A stretch of DNA of 64,000 nt. Origin: JADLHS01 sp049840435 (GTDB lineage: Bacteria > Verrucomicrobiota > Verrucomicrobiia > Limisphaerales > JADLHS01). Under the pieces are notes generated by a model. The model saw only the letters and a program-made list of their open reading frames with translations. It was not told the origin of the DNA and searched no databases. Positions 13,438 to 21,807 of the stretch are shown piece after piece. Position 1 is the stretch's first letter. Each line of letters opens with the position of its first letter. The stretch is from positions 12,911-76,910 of the forward strand of contig JASGKY010000037.1 in NCBI GenBank assembly GCA_049840435.1. Direction: 5' to 3'. A program made the translations under genes and the position numbers.

Positions 13438-13488
13438 TGGGGCGGGAGTATAGAACCCGACGACCGGGTGGCGAAAGACAATTTTACG

Positions 13489-14267
13489 ATGTGGAACAGA
13501 CTCATTCATACCGCCGGTTTAACACTGTTGCCGCTGCTTTGTTGCTGGGCCGGATTCGTCTTCGCTGCGCCGGAGCCCCCCGCTTCTGCTATCCTGACCA
13601 ATGCTGTGGCCCGGGCTGAGCTAGAACTGGTGGTTGCACACCAACGCTTTGCCGCGGAACCAACCAACAGCATCGTCGCGTGGCAGTTGGGGCGTGCTTG
13701 CTTTACGTGGGGGAAAATGCTCAGTGAGCCGTCAGCCAAGGAAAAGATTTACACCGAAGGCGTTGCCGCCTGCCGGCGGAGCATCGCATTGAATACGACC
13801 TCCGCTCCCAGCCACTATTACCTCGGGATGAACATCGGGCGCATTGCTGACCTGAAACGCAACCTTTCGGCCTTTAGCATGGTGAAGGAGGTAGAAAGGT
13901 CCTTTCAGCGCGCTCGCAGTTTGGACGAACGATATTCCACGCCGGTCCCGACCGGAATCTCGGCCTGCTGTATCAATATGCACCCGGTTGGCCCATTAGT
14001 GTCGGCGATACAAAACTCGGGCGCAAACATCTGACCCGTGCCGTCGAGCTGGCGGGCGATTACCCGGAAAACCGGCTCAACCTCGCGGAAGCCGCCCTCG
14101 AATGGAAGGATCTCAAGCTCGTGCAGAGTGAGTTCGTGGCCCTTGAGAAAATATGGCCTGTCGCCAAAACGAATCTTACTGGTCCGGAATGGGAGTTCGA
14201 TTGGCGGGATTGGGAGAAGCGGCGCGCGGATCTGCAACACAAACTCACACCGAAATCTTCGCGGTGA
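13489..14267 (+). CDS. Secreted TPR-like protein, one frameshift
   Basis: About 259 residues after bridging a frameshift near 13933, where TATTCC probably stands for TATTTCC. The N-terminus MWNRLIHTAGLTLLPLLCCW to VFAAPEPP is a signal peptide. The mature part is all helical with TPR-like pairs: SIVAWQLGRACFTWG, ACRRSIALN, SAPSHYYLGMN, then (second frame) RNLGLLYQYAPGWP, GRKHLTRAVELAGDYPENRLNLAEAALEWKDL (shown across two repeats). This resembles the TatT-like TRAP accessory fold and other periplasmic TPR proteins. It starts 51 bases from the divergent lipoprotein/hpnH unit, so a divergent promoter sits between them. It probably serves as a protein-interaction scaffold in the periplasm; the partner is unknown. 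Confidence 0.75.
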
Positions 14268-14315
14268 CCCAAAATCAATTTCTCATCCGCCGCGTTTCTC
14301 GCTAGCTTGCGCCCA

Positions 14316-15089
14316 GTGCAACCGATTGCCTTTCAATTCGGCCCGATCACTGTTCATTGGTTTGGTGTCTGTATTGCCTTTGCGTTCCTCGCAGGCATGT
14401 GGACCGCCGCACGCCGCGCGCCGCGTATCGGAGTGACGGGCGAAGTCATCGCCGATCTCGTCGTGCCGTGGCTGCTCCTTGGTGGAATCGTTGGCGCGCG
14501 CGTGATGTTCGTGGCGACGTATTGGAGCGACGAATTTGCCGGCAAACCTTGGTGGGAAATTTTCATGATCCAGCGCGGCGGGCTGGTGTTTTACGGCGGG
14601 CTCATCGGCGCATCACTTGCCGCGATCATCTTTGCGGGCTTAAAAGGTGTCTCGGTTTGGAAACTCGCTGACATCCTTGCCCCCAGCATTGCACTCGGCT
14701 CCATGTTCGGCCGCCTCGGCTGTCTCATGAACGGCTGTTGCTATGGCCGTGCCTGTGAAATGCCTTGGGCCATCCGCTTTCCTGCCGATCATTCGACGGG
14801 TGGGCATTTGGTCCATCCGACGCAACTCTACGACGCCTCGCTCAACCTTGCGCTTTACCTCGGTCTCGCCGCTTTCTTCCGGTCGCGCAAATTTGACGGC
14901 CAGATTTTTGCCATTTACCTGATGTGTTACGCTGTCACCCGCTCCACCGTAGAATTTTTTCGTGGCGACTATTCTGATGGCCATCTACACGGCGGCTTCA
15001 CGCCAGCGCACCTGCTAAGCGGCGCGATTCTGGTCACGGGAATCGTGCTGTATCGCCTGCTTTCGCCTCGTCCTAAACCCGCAACCTGA
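14316..15089 (+). CDS. lgt: Prolipoprotein diacylglyceryl transferase
   Basis: Integral inner-membrane enzyme that adds diacylglycerol to the lipobox Cys of prolipoproteins, the first step of lipoprotein maturation. It is 257 residues from the GTG at 14316 (VQPIAFQFGPITVHWFG), which matches the usual beginning; a TTG at 14307 is an alternative. The family signature GRLGCLMNGCCYG is present, followed by HPTQLYDASLN with the conserved His. Seven hydrophobic segments can be recognised, including VIADLVVPWLLLGGIVGARV. The frame is intact. It is followed nine bases later by miaA on the same strand. The window itself encodes at least two lipobox proteins that would be substrates. Confidence 0.95.
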   Translation: MQPIAFQFGPITVHWFGVCIAFAFLAGMWTAARRAPRIGVTGEVIADLVVPWLLLGGIVGARVMFVATYWSDEFAGKPWWEIFMIQRGGLVFYGGLIGASLAAIIFAGLKGVSVWKLADILAPSIALGSMFGRLGCLMNGCCYGRACEMPWAIRFPADHSTGGHLVHPTQLYDASLNLALYLGLAAFFRSRKFDGQIFAIYLMCYAVTRSTVEFFRGDYSDGHLHGGFTPAHLLSGAILVTGIVLYRLLSPRPKPAT

Positions 15090-15098
15090 GGGCTGGCG

Positions 15099-16022
15099 AT
15101 GGCCAATCAGCAACCCATTTTCATTGCCGGACCGACCGCCGTGGGCAAATCCGCCCTCGCACTGACACTGGCCGAGCAACGCACCGGTGAAATCATTTCG
15201 GTGGACTCAATGCAAGTCTATCGCGGTCTCGACATCGGAACAGCCAAACCCACCGCCTCCGAGCGCGCTCGCGTGCCGCATCACTTGATTGACGTAGCCG
15301 AACTCACCGAAGCTTTCGATGCCGCGAAGTTCGTCGTGCTGGCGGAAAAGGCCGTGAAGGAAATCCAATCGCGCGGCCGCACCCCGATTTTCTGCGGCGG
15401 CACCGGTTTATATTTCAAAGCCTATCTTGAAGGCTTGGGCGAAGCTCCGCCTGCCGATGAACAGCTCCGCGCCGAATTGGAAGCAATTTCATTTGTCGAG
15501 CTGCTCCGCGAATTGGAACAAGCCGATCCGGTTACATATTCCAAAATTGACCGCAATGATCCGCGCCGCATCATTCGCGCACTCGAAGTCATCCGCCTGA
15601 CCGGAAAGCCCTTCTCTGCTCAGCGCGCCCGGTGGGGCGAGACTTCCGGCGAGCCGAACCCTGCTGCCGGCTCGCGAGGACGCTCGCCTCACCAGGTGAT
15701 TTGTCTGGCCCGTCAGCCCGCTGATCTCCACGCTCGCATCAACGCCCGCGTGGATGCGATGTTCGCTGCAGGTCTGGTGGAAGAAACCCGGCAATTGCTC
15801 CAGCAAGGCTTGGAACAAAATAAAACCGCCATGCAAGCCATCGGCTATCGGCAAGTGGTAGAACATCTGCGCGGTGAGCGCTCGTTGCTGGAGACGATCG
15901 AGCTTGTGAAAATTAAAACCCGCCAATTCGCCAAGCGGCAGCTGACCTGGTTTCGCAAACACGCCAAGGCGCAGTGGATTGAGATCGCCCCCGGTGCTGC
16001 AGTTGTTGGGCTTCCTCTCTAA
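15099..16022 (+). CDS. miaA: tRNA dimethylallyltransferase with an in-frame repeat insertion
   Basis: Adds the isopentenyl group to A37 of tRNAs reading UNN codons. It has 307 residues. The P-loop is GPTAVGKSALAL (about 11-22), then DSMQVYRGLDIGTAKPT, PHHLIDV, and FCGGTGLYFKAYL. The C-terminal part has MQAIGYRQVVEHL and TRQFAKRQLTWFRK. Between FSAQRARW and QVICLAR lies GETSGEPNPAAGSRGRSPHQ, which is not part of the usual enzyme and is encoded by an inverted repeat (15631-15693). It sits at the swing/insert domain, where length variation is probably tolerated. The frame is otherwise intact. It follows lgt closely and is followed by a hairpin terminator shared with the convergent protease gene. 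Confidence 0.94.
   Translation: MANQQPIFIAGPTAVGKSALALTLAEQRTGEIISVDSMQVYRGLDIGTAKPTASERARVPHHLIDVAELTEAFDAAKFVVLAEKAVKEIQSRGRTPIFCGGTGLYFKAYLEGLGEAPPADEQLRAELEAISFVELLRELEQADPVTYSKIDRNDPRRIIRALEVIRLTGKPFSAQRARWGETSGEPNPAAGSRGRSPHQVICLARQPADLHARINARVDAMFAAGLVEETRQLLQQGLEQNKTAMQAIGYRQVVEHLRGERSLLETIELVKIKTRQFAKRQLTWFRKHAKAQWIEIAPGAAVVGLPL
15631..15693. repeat. Imperfect palindromic element inside miaA
   Basis: Two 26-base arms (15631-15656 and 15668-15693) match as inverted repeats at 20 of 26 positions, with an 11-base loop. The arms begin GGTGGGGCGAGACTTCC and GGTGAGGCGAGCGTCCT when read inward on each strand. The length, 63 bases, is a multiple of three, so it leaves the miaA frame open. 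It looks like a miniature interspersed element of the REP type. Confidence 0.7.
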
Positions 16023-16027
16023 AAGGA

Positions 16028-16051
16028 AACTGCGCCATTTCCGGCGCAGTT
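16028..16051. terminator. Hairpin between convergent miaA and protease genes
   Basis: Perfect 9-bp stem AACTGCGCC/GGCGCAGTT with loop ATTTCC, lying seven bases after the miaA stop. The flanks are AAAAGG on the left and GTTGGTCAATTT on the right, so there is only a weak T-rich tail either way. It could serve both converging transcripts. Confidence 0.65.
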
Positions 16052-16078
16052 GTTGGTCAATTTGCCTTTCGATTTAAA

Positions 16079-19000
16079 TTATTTCGCCCGGTTCGGATAG
16101 TGCGGTTTCTTGATGCTTGGCGGCGGATTTTGCCGGATAGATTTCATGACCTCGAAGATTGCGCGTTCGAGTTGCGGATCGCCGCCGCGCGCCATTTCGC
16201 CTGGGTCATCCACCACGTCAATGTCCGGATCAACGCCGTAGCTTTCGATGATCCAGCCCGTCTCGTCGTAGATGCCGAACGTCGGCACGGTCACGCTGCC
16301 GCCATCTACCAGCGCCGGTGAACCGGTCATGCCAATCAATCCGCCCCAGGTGCGTTGACCGATGAGCGGACCCGAGCTTGGATTGCTTAAAGTAATAGCG
16401 GGAAGCAATCGCCGCCCGAACCGCTCCAGCCGTTGATGAGCATCGCCTGGCGCCGGAATGTCCGACTGGGGGCCACGGCCAATCGCTGCCATCGCGCACG
16501 CCCCAGAAATTCCGCCGGGGACGGTTCGAGCAATTCCACGAAGCGATCGGGAATCTGCCCGCCGCTGTTGAAGCGTTCGTCAACGATCAGGCCCGGCTTG
16601 GTGAACTGCCCGCGGAACTGGCGCACCAGTTCGTTCTGCCCGCCTTGACCCGTGTCCGGCACGTAAACGTAACCGATCTTGCCGTCGCTCGCTTTCTCGA
16701 CACGCAGGCGGTTTTCATTGATCCACGCTAGATTGCGCAAGCGCGCTTCGCTGTTGATGGTTTGCACCAACACCTCGCGTGCTCCCTTCGAGCGTTGGCT
16801 TGTCGTTCACGGTTAATAACACCGGCTTGTCCGCCAAGCCTTGGAGCGCTGCCCACGGGTCTTTGGTCGTGTCGAGCAGTTCGTCGTTGATGGCCAATAG
16901 ATAATCGCCTTCGCTGACGTTGGTGAGGCCTGGTTGCGCAAGCGGCGAGCGCACCTCGCTGTCCCACGGCGCGGCGGTGATGATCTTCGTAATGCGATAC
17001 GCGCCGTTCGTGAGCGTGAAGTCGCAGCCGAGATAGCCGACGTTGCGTTGCGCGCTGTTCTCCACGTCACCGCCGCTGCGATAGGTATGCGAGGCGTTCA
17101 GTTCACCGATCAATTCGCCGATGACGAAGTTTACATCCCAACGTGTCACGGCCTCTTCCAGCAACTTGCCGTACCGCTCGCGCATCAGCTTCCAATCCAC
17201 GCCATGCAGGTTCGGATCGTAAAACACGTCGCGTTCGAGTCGCCACGCGTCGGTGAAGATCTGCTTCCATTCCGCGACCGGATCGATCATCGCCTCAAAG
17301 CCGGTTGTCGCGAGTTTCTTGTCGAGCTTCTGACCTTCCTTCGGCTCAATGATGTAATAGGCGTTGTCTTTTCGTGTGAGCAGCTTCTTGTGGTCCGCTG
17401 ACAGCTCGATGTCATCCGCGTCGTCCACCACGCGCTTGGTTTCGCGCTTCTCGAGATCAAAAAATTCCACCGGACTGCCACCGCCATCGGCGCCGGTGCG
17501 CGGCAGCCAGCGATACAACAACTTGCCGGGCACCGCGACTAGAGTCCGCGTAACGCCCCGCCTTCGTCGGTAGAATCACCGCGCGTTCCTCGAAGCCAGC
17601 TAGGTCAATCTCCACTGCCTTGGGTTTTTTGTCTTTGTCCGACTTCTTATCATCTTTTTTGTCCGCTTCCTTCTTGGTGTCCTTGGCCGAAGCGTCGCCA
17701 TTCGCTTTCTTGTCCTTCTTGGTTTCCGATTTGGGGTCGTCAGATTTTTTTTCGTCGGACTTCTTCTCGTCTTCTTTCTTGTCCGCATCTTTCTTTTCAG
17801 ATTCCTCGTCATTGCGGGGTGCGAGCGGGGAGGGGACGTCTTTGCGCAGCGGCGCAGCAGCAAGCTGTGTTGTGTTTGCGTAAATCCACGAGTTGTCGAG
17901 ATCGCTGTAGATCGGATTGAAACTTCGGCCGGTGCGGAAATAAAGATACTTTCCCTCTGGGTCAAAGACGGGTTGTTCGTCGTTGTAGAAGCCGGAGGTG
18001 ACCTGATGCCGGGTGTTGTTTTTGAAGTCGTAAAGCGTGATGGCGCTAGTTGCGATGTGTCGATATCGCCCGCGTAAGCCATCCAGCGGCTGTCGGCGGA
18101 CCAACTTACCCGGAAGGCCTGCAGTTCGCCGTGATACATCCATATTTGCTGGTCAATGAAACGGTTCGTCTTCGTCTCAAAATCGTAAACCCAGATCTTC
18201 ATTGCTTGATCAATCCACAGGATCTTCTTCGAGTCCGGCGACCATTGCGGCGGATAGCGAAAGCCCGCGCCGAGCGTTGTCAGTGTTTTCTCCTCGGCGC
18301 TACCGTCAGCATTCCAGTCAGCATCGCGCACGGTGAGTTCATATTCGCCCGGTACGATCACTCAAGTAGGCGATGAGTTTTCCGTCCGGTGACCACGCCG
18401 GATAACGCTCCGCTACGCCTGATGTACGGGTTTCGTTGCGTACGATGCCGTATTCTGCAGGCACGGAGAAGGTGTCGCCACGTGCCGAGAAGAGCGCGCG
18501 TTTGCCGCTCGGTGAAATCGTGGACCACTGGATCAGGCTGGAGACGTTTTCCAGTCGCGGCTTGAGCGTGGAGCGGTCGGTGGTTACTGAGATTTCCACC
18601 TCGCGCATCTTTTCGGATTTGAGATCGAACAGATAGAGCCGGCCGGCGTTTGCGAAGATGATGTCGCTTGGACCAAGGCTGGGGAATTGCACGTCGAACT
18701 CTTTGAAGAACGTCACCTGTTTGAGCCGGTCGTTGCCGAGGTCGAGCGACCAGAGATTGAAACGCTTATTCTCGTCGCGGTCGGACAGGAAATAAATCTT
18801 GTTGCCGGCCCACATCGGGACGGATTCAGCAGCGGGCGACTTCGTGATATTCCGCGCTTTGAGCGTGGTCAGGTCCATCAGCCAGAGGTCTGGGTTCATG
18901 CCGCCGCGGTATCGCTTCCACGTGCGAAAATCCACGCTGATGGTGTTGAACACGATGGCTTTTCCGTCGGGCGATATCGCGCCAAATTCACCATATGGCA

Positions 19001-19475
19001 TCGGCAATTTCTCCGGCAACCCGCCCGTCGCGGCAACCTTGTAAAGCTGACTGAACCGGTCCTTGAAGCTCGTCATCGTTGTCGCGAAGAGCAGGTTTTT
19101 GCCGTCTGGATACCAATCGATCACCCGATCCGCCGCGCCGTGGTGGGTGACACGTTGCGGCACGCCGCCGGTCATCGGCATGGTGTAGATATCCGTGTTG
19201 CCGTCGTAATTGCCGCTGAACGCGATGGTCGAACCGTCCGGCGAAAACTTCGGGAAGGACTCCTCGCCGCGCGGCGAACTAAGCCGCACCGCCTCGCCAC
19301 CCGTCTTCGGTGCGACCCAGATGTCGCCCGCATAAACGAACGCGATGTGTGTCGCCGATACATCCGGCTGTCGCATCATGCGGGCATCAATATGAGCAGA
19401 TTTTTCAGCCGCGTTGGTGGTGGACAAAAGAAAAGCAGCAAGTCCCAGAATCAGAAGGCAGTTTGCGTATCGCAT
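16079..19475 (-). CDS. Tricorn-like S41 protease with beta-propeller and PDZ domains (five frameshifts)
   Basis: About 1130 residues over six frame segments, with breaks near 18350 (GGG probably GG), 18060, 17545, 16775 and 16395. It has a signal peptide MRYANCLLILGLAAFLLS. Next come WD40/TolB-like propeller blades (FPKFSPDGSTIAFSG, AAADRVIDWYPDGK-like repeats, YPAWSPDGKLIAYLSD). A tricorn C1 region (WKQIFTDAWRLERDVFYDP) is followed by a PDZ domain (YLGCDFTLTNGAYRI). The S41 catalytic core has GLIVDERFNSGGQ, the nucleophile segment NGWSGSGGD, and GLIGMTGSP. A lysine/aspartate-rich linker coded at 17630-17820 interrupts the second propeller. This is an exported peptidase that degrades peptides in the periplasm or outside the cell. 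I start at 19475 because the signal peptide follows directly. Confidence 0.86.
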
Positions 19476-19641
19476 AGTTCGTTGGCGCAAAGTCGTCGTA
19501 ATGGCTGCCAAAGTGCCGCAGTGCAACGCCCGAAGCCAGAGTGTTTTATTGGACAATTGTTGCGCGATTGGCCGGCACAAACCGCCGTCTTGTTCTGTCC
19601 GCGCTTCCTGCTATCCTCATCCGACGAACAGCATTAAGTAG

Positions 19642-20943
19642 TTGAAAGCATTAGTCCAAACCAGAGATACGCGGACGGAACGGGTCTTCCTCGTGGGCGT
19701 CGAATTGAAATCCGGCAGCACGCACCAGTTGCGTGAGTCGCTGGATGAACTGGCCGAACTCGCCCAGACCGCCGGCGGTGAAGTTGTCGGTGAAGGCACG
19801 CAAAAGGTTGAGTCGGCCAATCCCGCCACCTACATCGGCAAGGGTAAGGCCGACGAATTTGCTAAGTATTGCAAAGAGCACACCGTGGACACCGTCATCT
19901 TTGACGATGAACTCACGCCGGCGCAGACGCGCAATCTGGAAAAGATTTTCGAGGTCAAGATTCTGGATCGCACGGCGCTGATTCTCGACATCTTCTCGCA
20001 GCGCGCCCGCACGCGCGAAGGCAAGCTCCAGATCGAGCTTGCGCAGCTCCAGCATCTGCTGCCGCGGTTGACGCGGTTCTGGGGACACTTGTCCCGGCAA
20101 TCCGGCGGCATCGGCATGCGCGGCGGTGAAGGTGAATCGCAGCTCGAAGCCGACCGCCGTAAGGTGAATGAACGCATCGATAGCATCTCTCGCGATCTCG
20201 ATGCGGTGCGGCAACAGCGCGAAACCCAGCGGGCTGGGCGCAAGCGGAACGAATGGCCGCTCGCATCCATCGTCGGCTACACCAATGCCGGCAAATCCAC
20301 GTTGCTCAATCGCCTTACCGGCGCCAGCGTGCTGGCCAAGGATATTTTGTTCGCCACTCTTGACCCGACGACGCGCCGCCTGCGCCTACCGACGAACCAA
20401 AACATTTTGCTGACGGACACGGTGGGCTTCATCAAGAAGCTGCCGCATGGACTCGTCGAATCGTTCAAGGCAACGCTTGAAGAAGTCGTACAAGCCGATC
20501 TGTTGTTGCACGTCGTGGACGTGAGTCATCCGCAAGCCGACGATCAGATCGCTGCCGTGAATAGCGTGCTCAACGAACTCGGTGCGGGCGACAAGCCGAC
20601 GATGATGGTCTTCAACAAGGTGGATCAGTTGCAGCAAGCCGGTACGTTGACGCGGTTGCATGAGCTTTATCCCAATTCGGTCGCCATCTCCGCGCGCACG
20701 GGCAAAGGCATTGATGAATTGCTGGCCGAAATCAGCACCCAAATCCGGCCTGAGCGCGAACTGGTGGAGCTGAAAATTCCACACGAGGAAGCCGCACTCA
20801 TCGCGCGCTTGCATAAAGTCGGCCAGGTGCTGGAGCGGAAGTATTTGACCAAGGTCGCGAAGTTCAAGGCCCGCATCCCACAGCATTATCATGCGGAGTT
20901 TGCGGAGTTCATGGCTGGCGGTAAGGCGGCCAAGGAAGACTGA
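19642..20943 (+). CDS. hflX: GTPase HflX
   Basis: Ribosome-associated GTPase that splits stalled 70S ribosomes under stress. It has 433 residues. The N-terminal HflX domain has GELVGEG-like text (GEVVGEGTQ), TYIGKGKADEF, and VIFDDELTPAQTRNLE. A coiled linker contains the GGIGMRGGEGESQLE glycine-rich signature. The G domain has VGYTNAGKSTLLNRL (G1), DTVGFI (G3), NKVDQL (G4) and SARTGKG (G5). The frame is intact and begins at a TTG at 19642; the sequence upstream offers no better start. It is divergent from the protease gene. A GGGGC/GCCCC hairpin follows within 30 bases of the stop. Confidence 0.96.
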   Translation: MKALVQTRDTRTERVFLVGVELKSGSTHQLRESLDELAELAQTAGGEVVGEGTQKVESANPATYIGKGKADEFAKYCKEHTVDTVIFDDELTPAQTRNLEKIFEVKILDRTALILDIFSQRARTREGKLQIELAQLQHLLPRLTRFWGHLSRQSGGIGMRGGEGESQLEADRRKVNERIDSISRDLDAVRQQRETQRAGRKRNEWPLASIVGYTNAGKSTLLNRLTGASVLAKDILFATLDPTTRRLRLPTNQNILLTDTVGFIKKLPHGLVESFKATLEEVVQADLLLHVVDVSHPQADDQIAAVNSVLNELGAGDKPTMMVFNKVDQLQQAGTLTRLHELYPNSVAISARTGKGIDELLAEISTQIRPERELVELKIPHEEAALIARLHKVGQVLERKYLTKVAKFKARIPQHYHAEFAEFMAGGKAAKED

Positions 20944-20948
20944 GCTTC

Positions 20949-20969
20949 GCAGGGGCTTGTTTGCCCCGC
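20949..20969 (+). terminator. Weak hairpin after hflX
   Basis: Stem GC(A)GGGGC paired with GCCCCGC across a TTGTTT loop, eight bases after the hflX stop codon. It has no T-run, so it is a weak terminator candidate. Confidence 0.3.
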
Positions 20970-21002
20970 AGCTTCGCCTTGGAATCCTATACCTTCGCAT
21001 AA

Positions 21003-21756
21003 GTGATATTGCCGCGCGGACCTGTCAGTCTTGCCGGGCCGCCATGTCCACTACACTCGAAAATCAAAGACCAGCCCGCCAGCGAGCGTCCGCGTGAGCG
21101 GCTTGCTGCCCAAGGTGCAGACGCGCTCAGCAACGCGGAGTTGATCGCCATCCTCCTGCGCACTGGACTCAAGGGCATGAATGCCGTCGAGGTGGGAAAG
21201 CATCTGCTGCTTAAGTTCGGCTCGCTGCAATCGCTCGCGCTCGCCTCAGTGGATGATTTGCGGCAGGCCAAAGGTATTGGGCGTGACAAAGCCGTGACGC
21301 TCGTGGCCGCGTTCGCTTTGGCGCACAAAATGGCGCGGGAACTTCAGGTGGAATCGCCGGTGCTCGACAATCCCGAGAATGTTGTCCGTCTGTTGCAGGG
21401 CGCAGAATCTTGTGAAGGAAGTTGAGACGCTCCAAGTCCTCCTGCTCAATACACGTCGCCGTCTGATTCGTGTAGAAGAAATCACGAATGGCACGTTGGA
21501 TACCTTGCTGGTCCACGCGCGGGAAGTTTTCCGCACCGCCATTTCTGCCAACGCCTCTGCTATCGTCCTCGCGCACAATCATCCCAGCGGCGATCCCACG
21601 CCGAGTGAAGCTGACATCAAAGTCACCCGCGATCTCATTCGCGCCGGGCAACTACTCAAGATCGAGGTGCTCGACCATGTCATCCTCGGTCGCGCCACGT
21701 CAGAGCGGGCCAAGGATTACTCCTCGTTGCGCGAGTTGGGTTACTTCTACTCCTAA
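21003..21756 (+). CDS. radC: RadC-family JAMM protein, one or two frameshifts
   Basis: RadC-like protein with an N-terminal helix-hairpin-helix part (LASVDDLRQAKGIG) and a C-terminal JAMM metalloprotease-like domain (ASAIVLAHNHPSGDPTPSEAD, with the His-x-His and Asp ligands). The conserved opening PASERPRERLAAQGADALSNAELIAILLRTG is present. The frame shifts near 21400, between ENVVRLL and AQNLVKEVETL. The start is uncertain. The in-frame GTG is at 21003, but the ATG at 21044 (MSTTLEN) lies in another frame and joins by one base near 21062, giving the more usual short N-terminus. Despite the name, a role in DNA repair is not established for this family. Confidence 0.88.
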
Positions 21757-21807
21757 ATCACGGCGAACAGGTTTGTTTCCCGTCACAACTCCAGTTAACC
21801 TGTAGGC

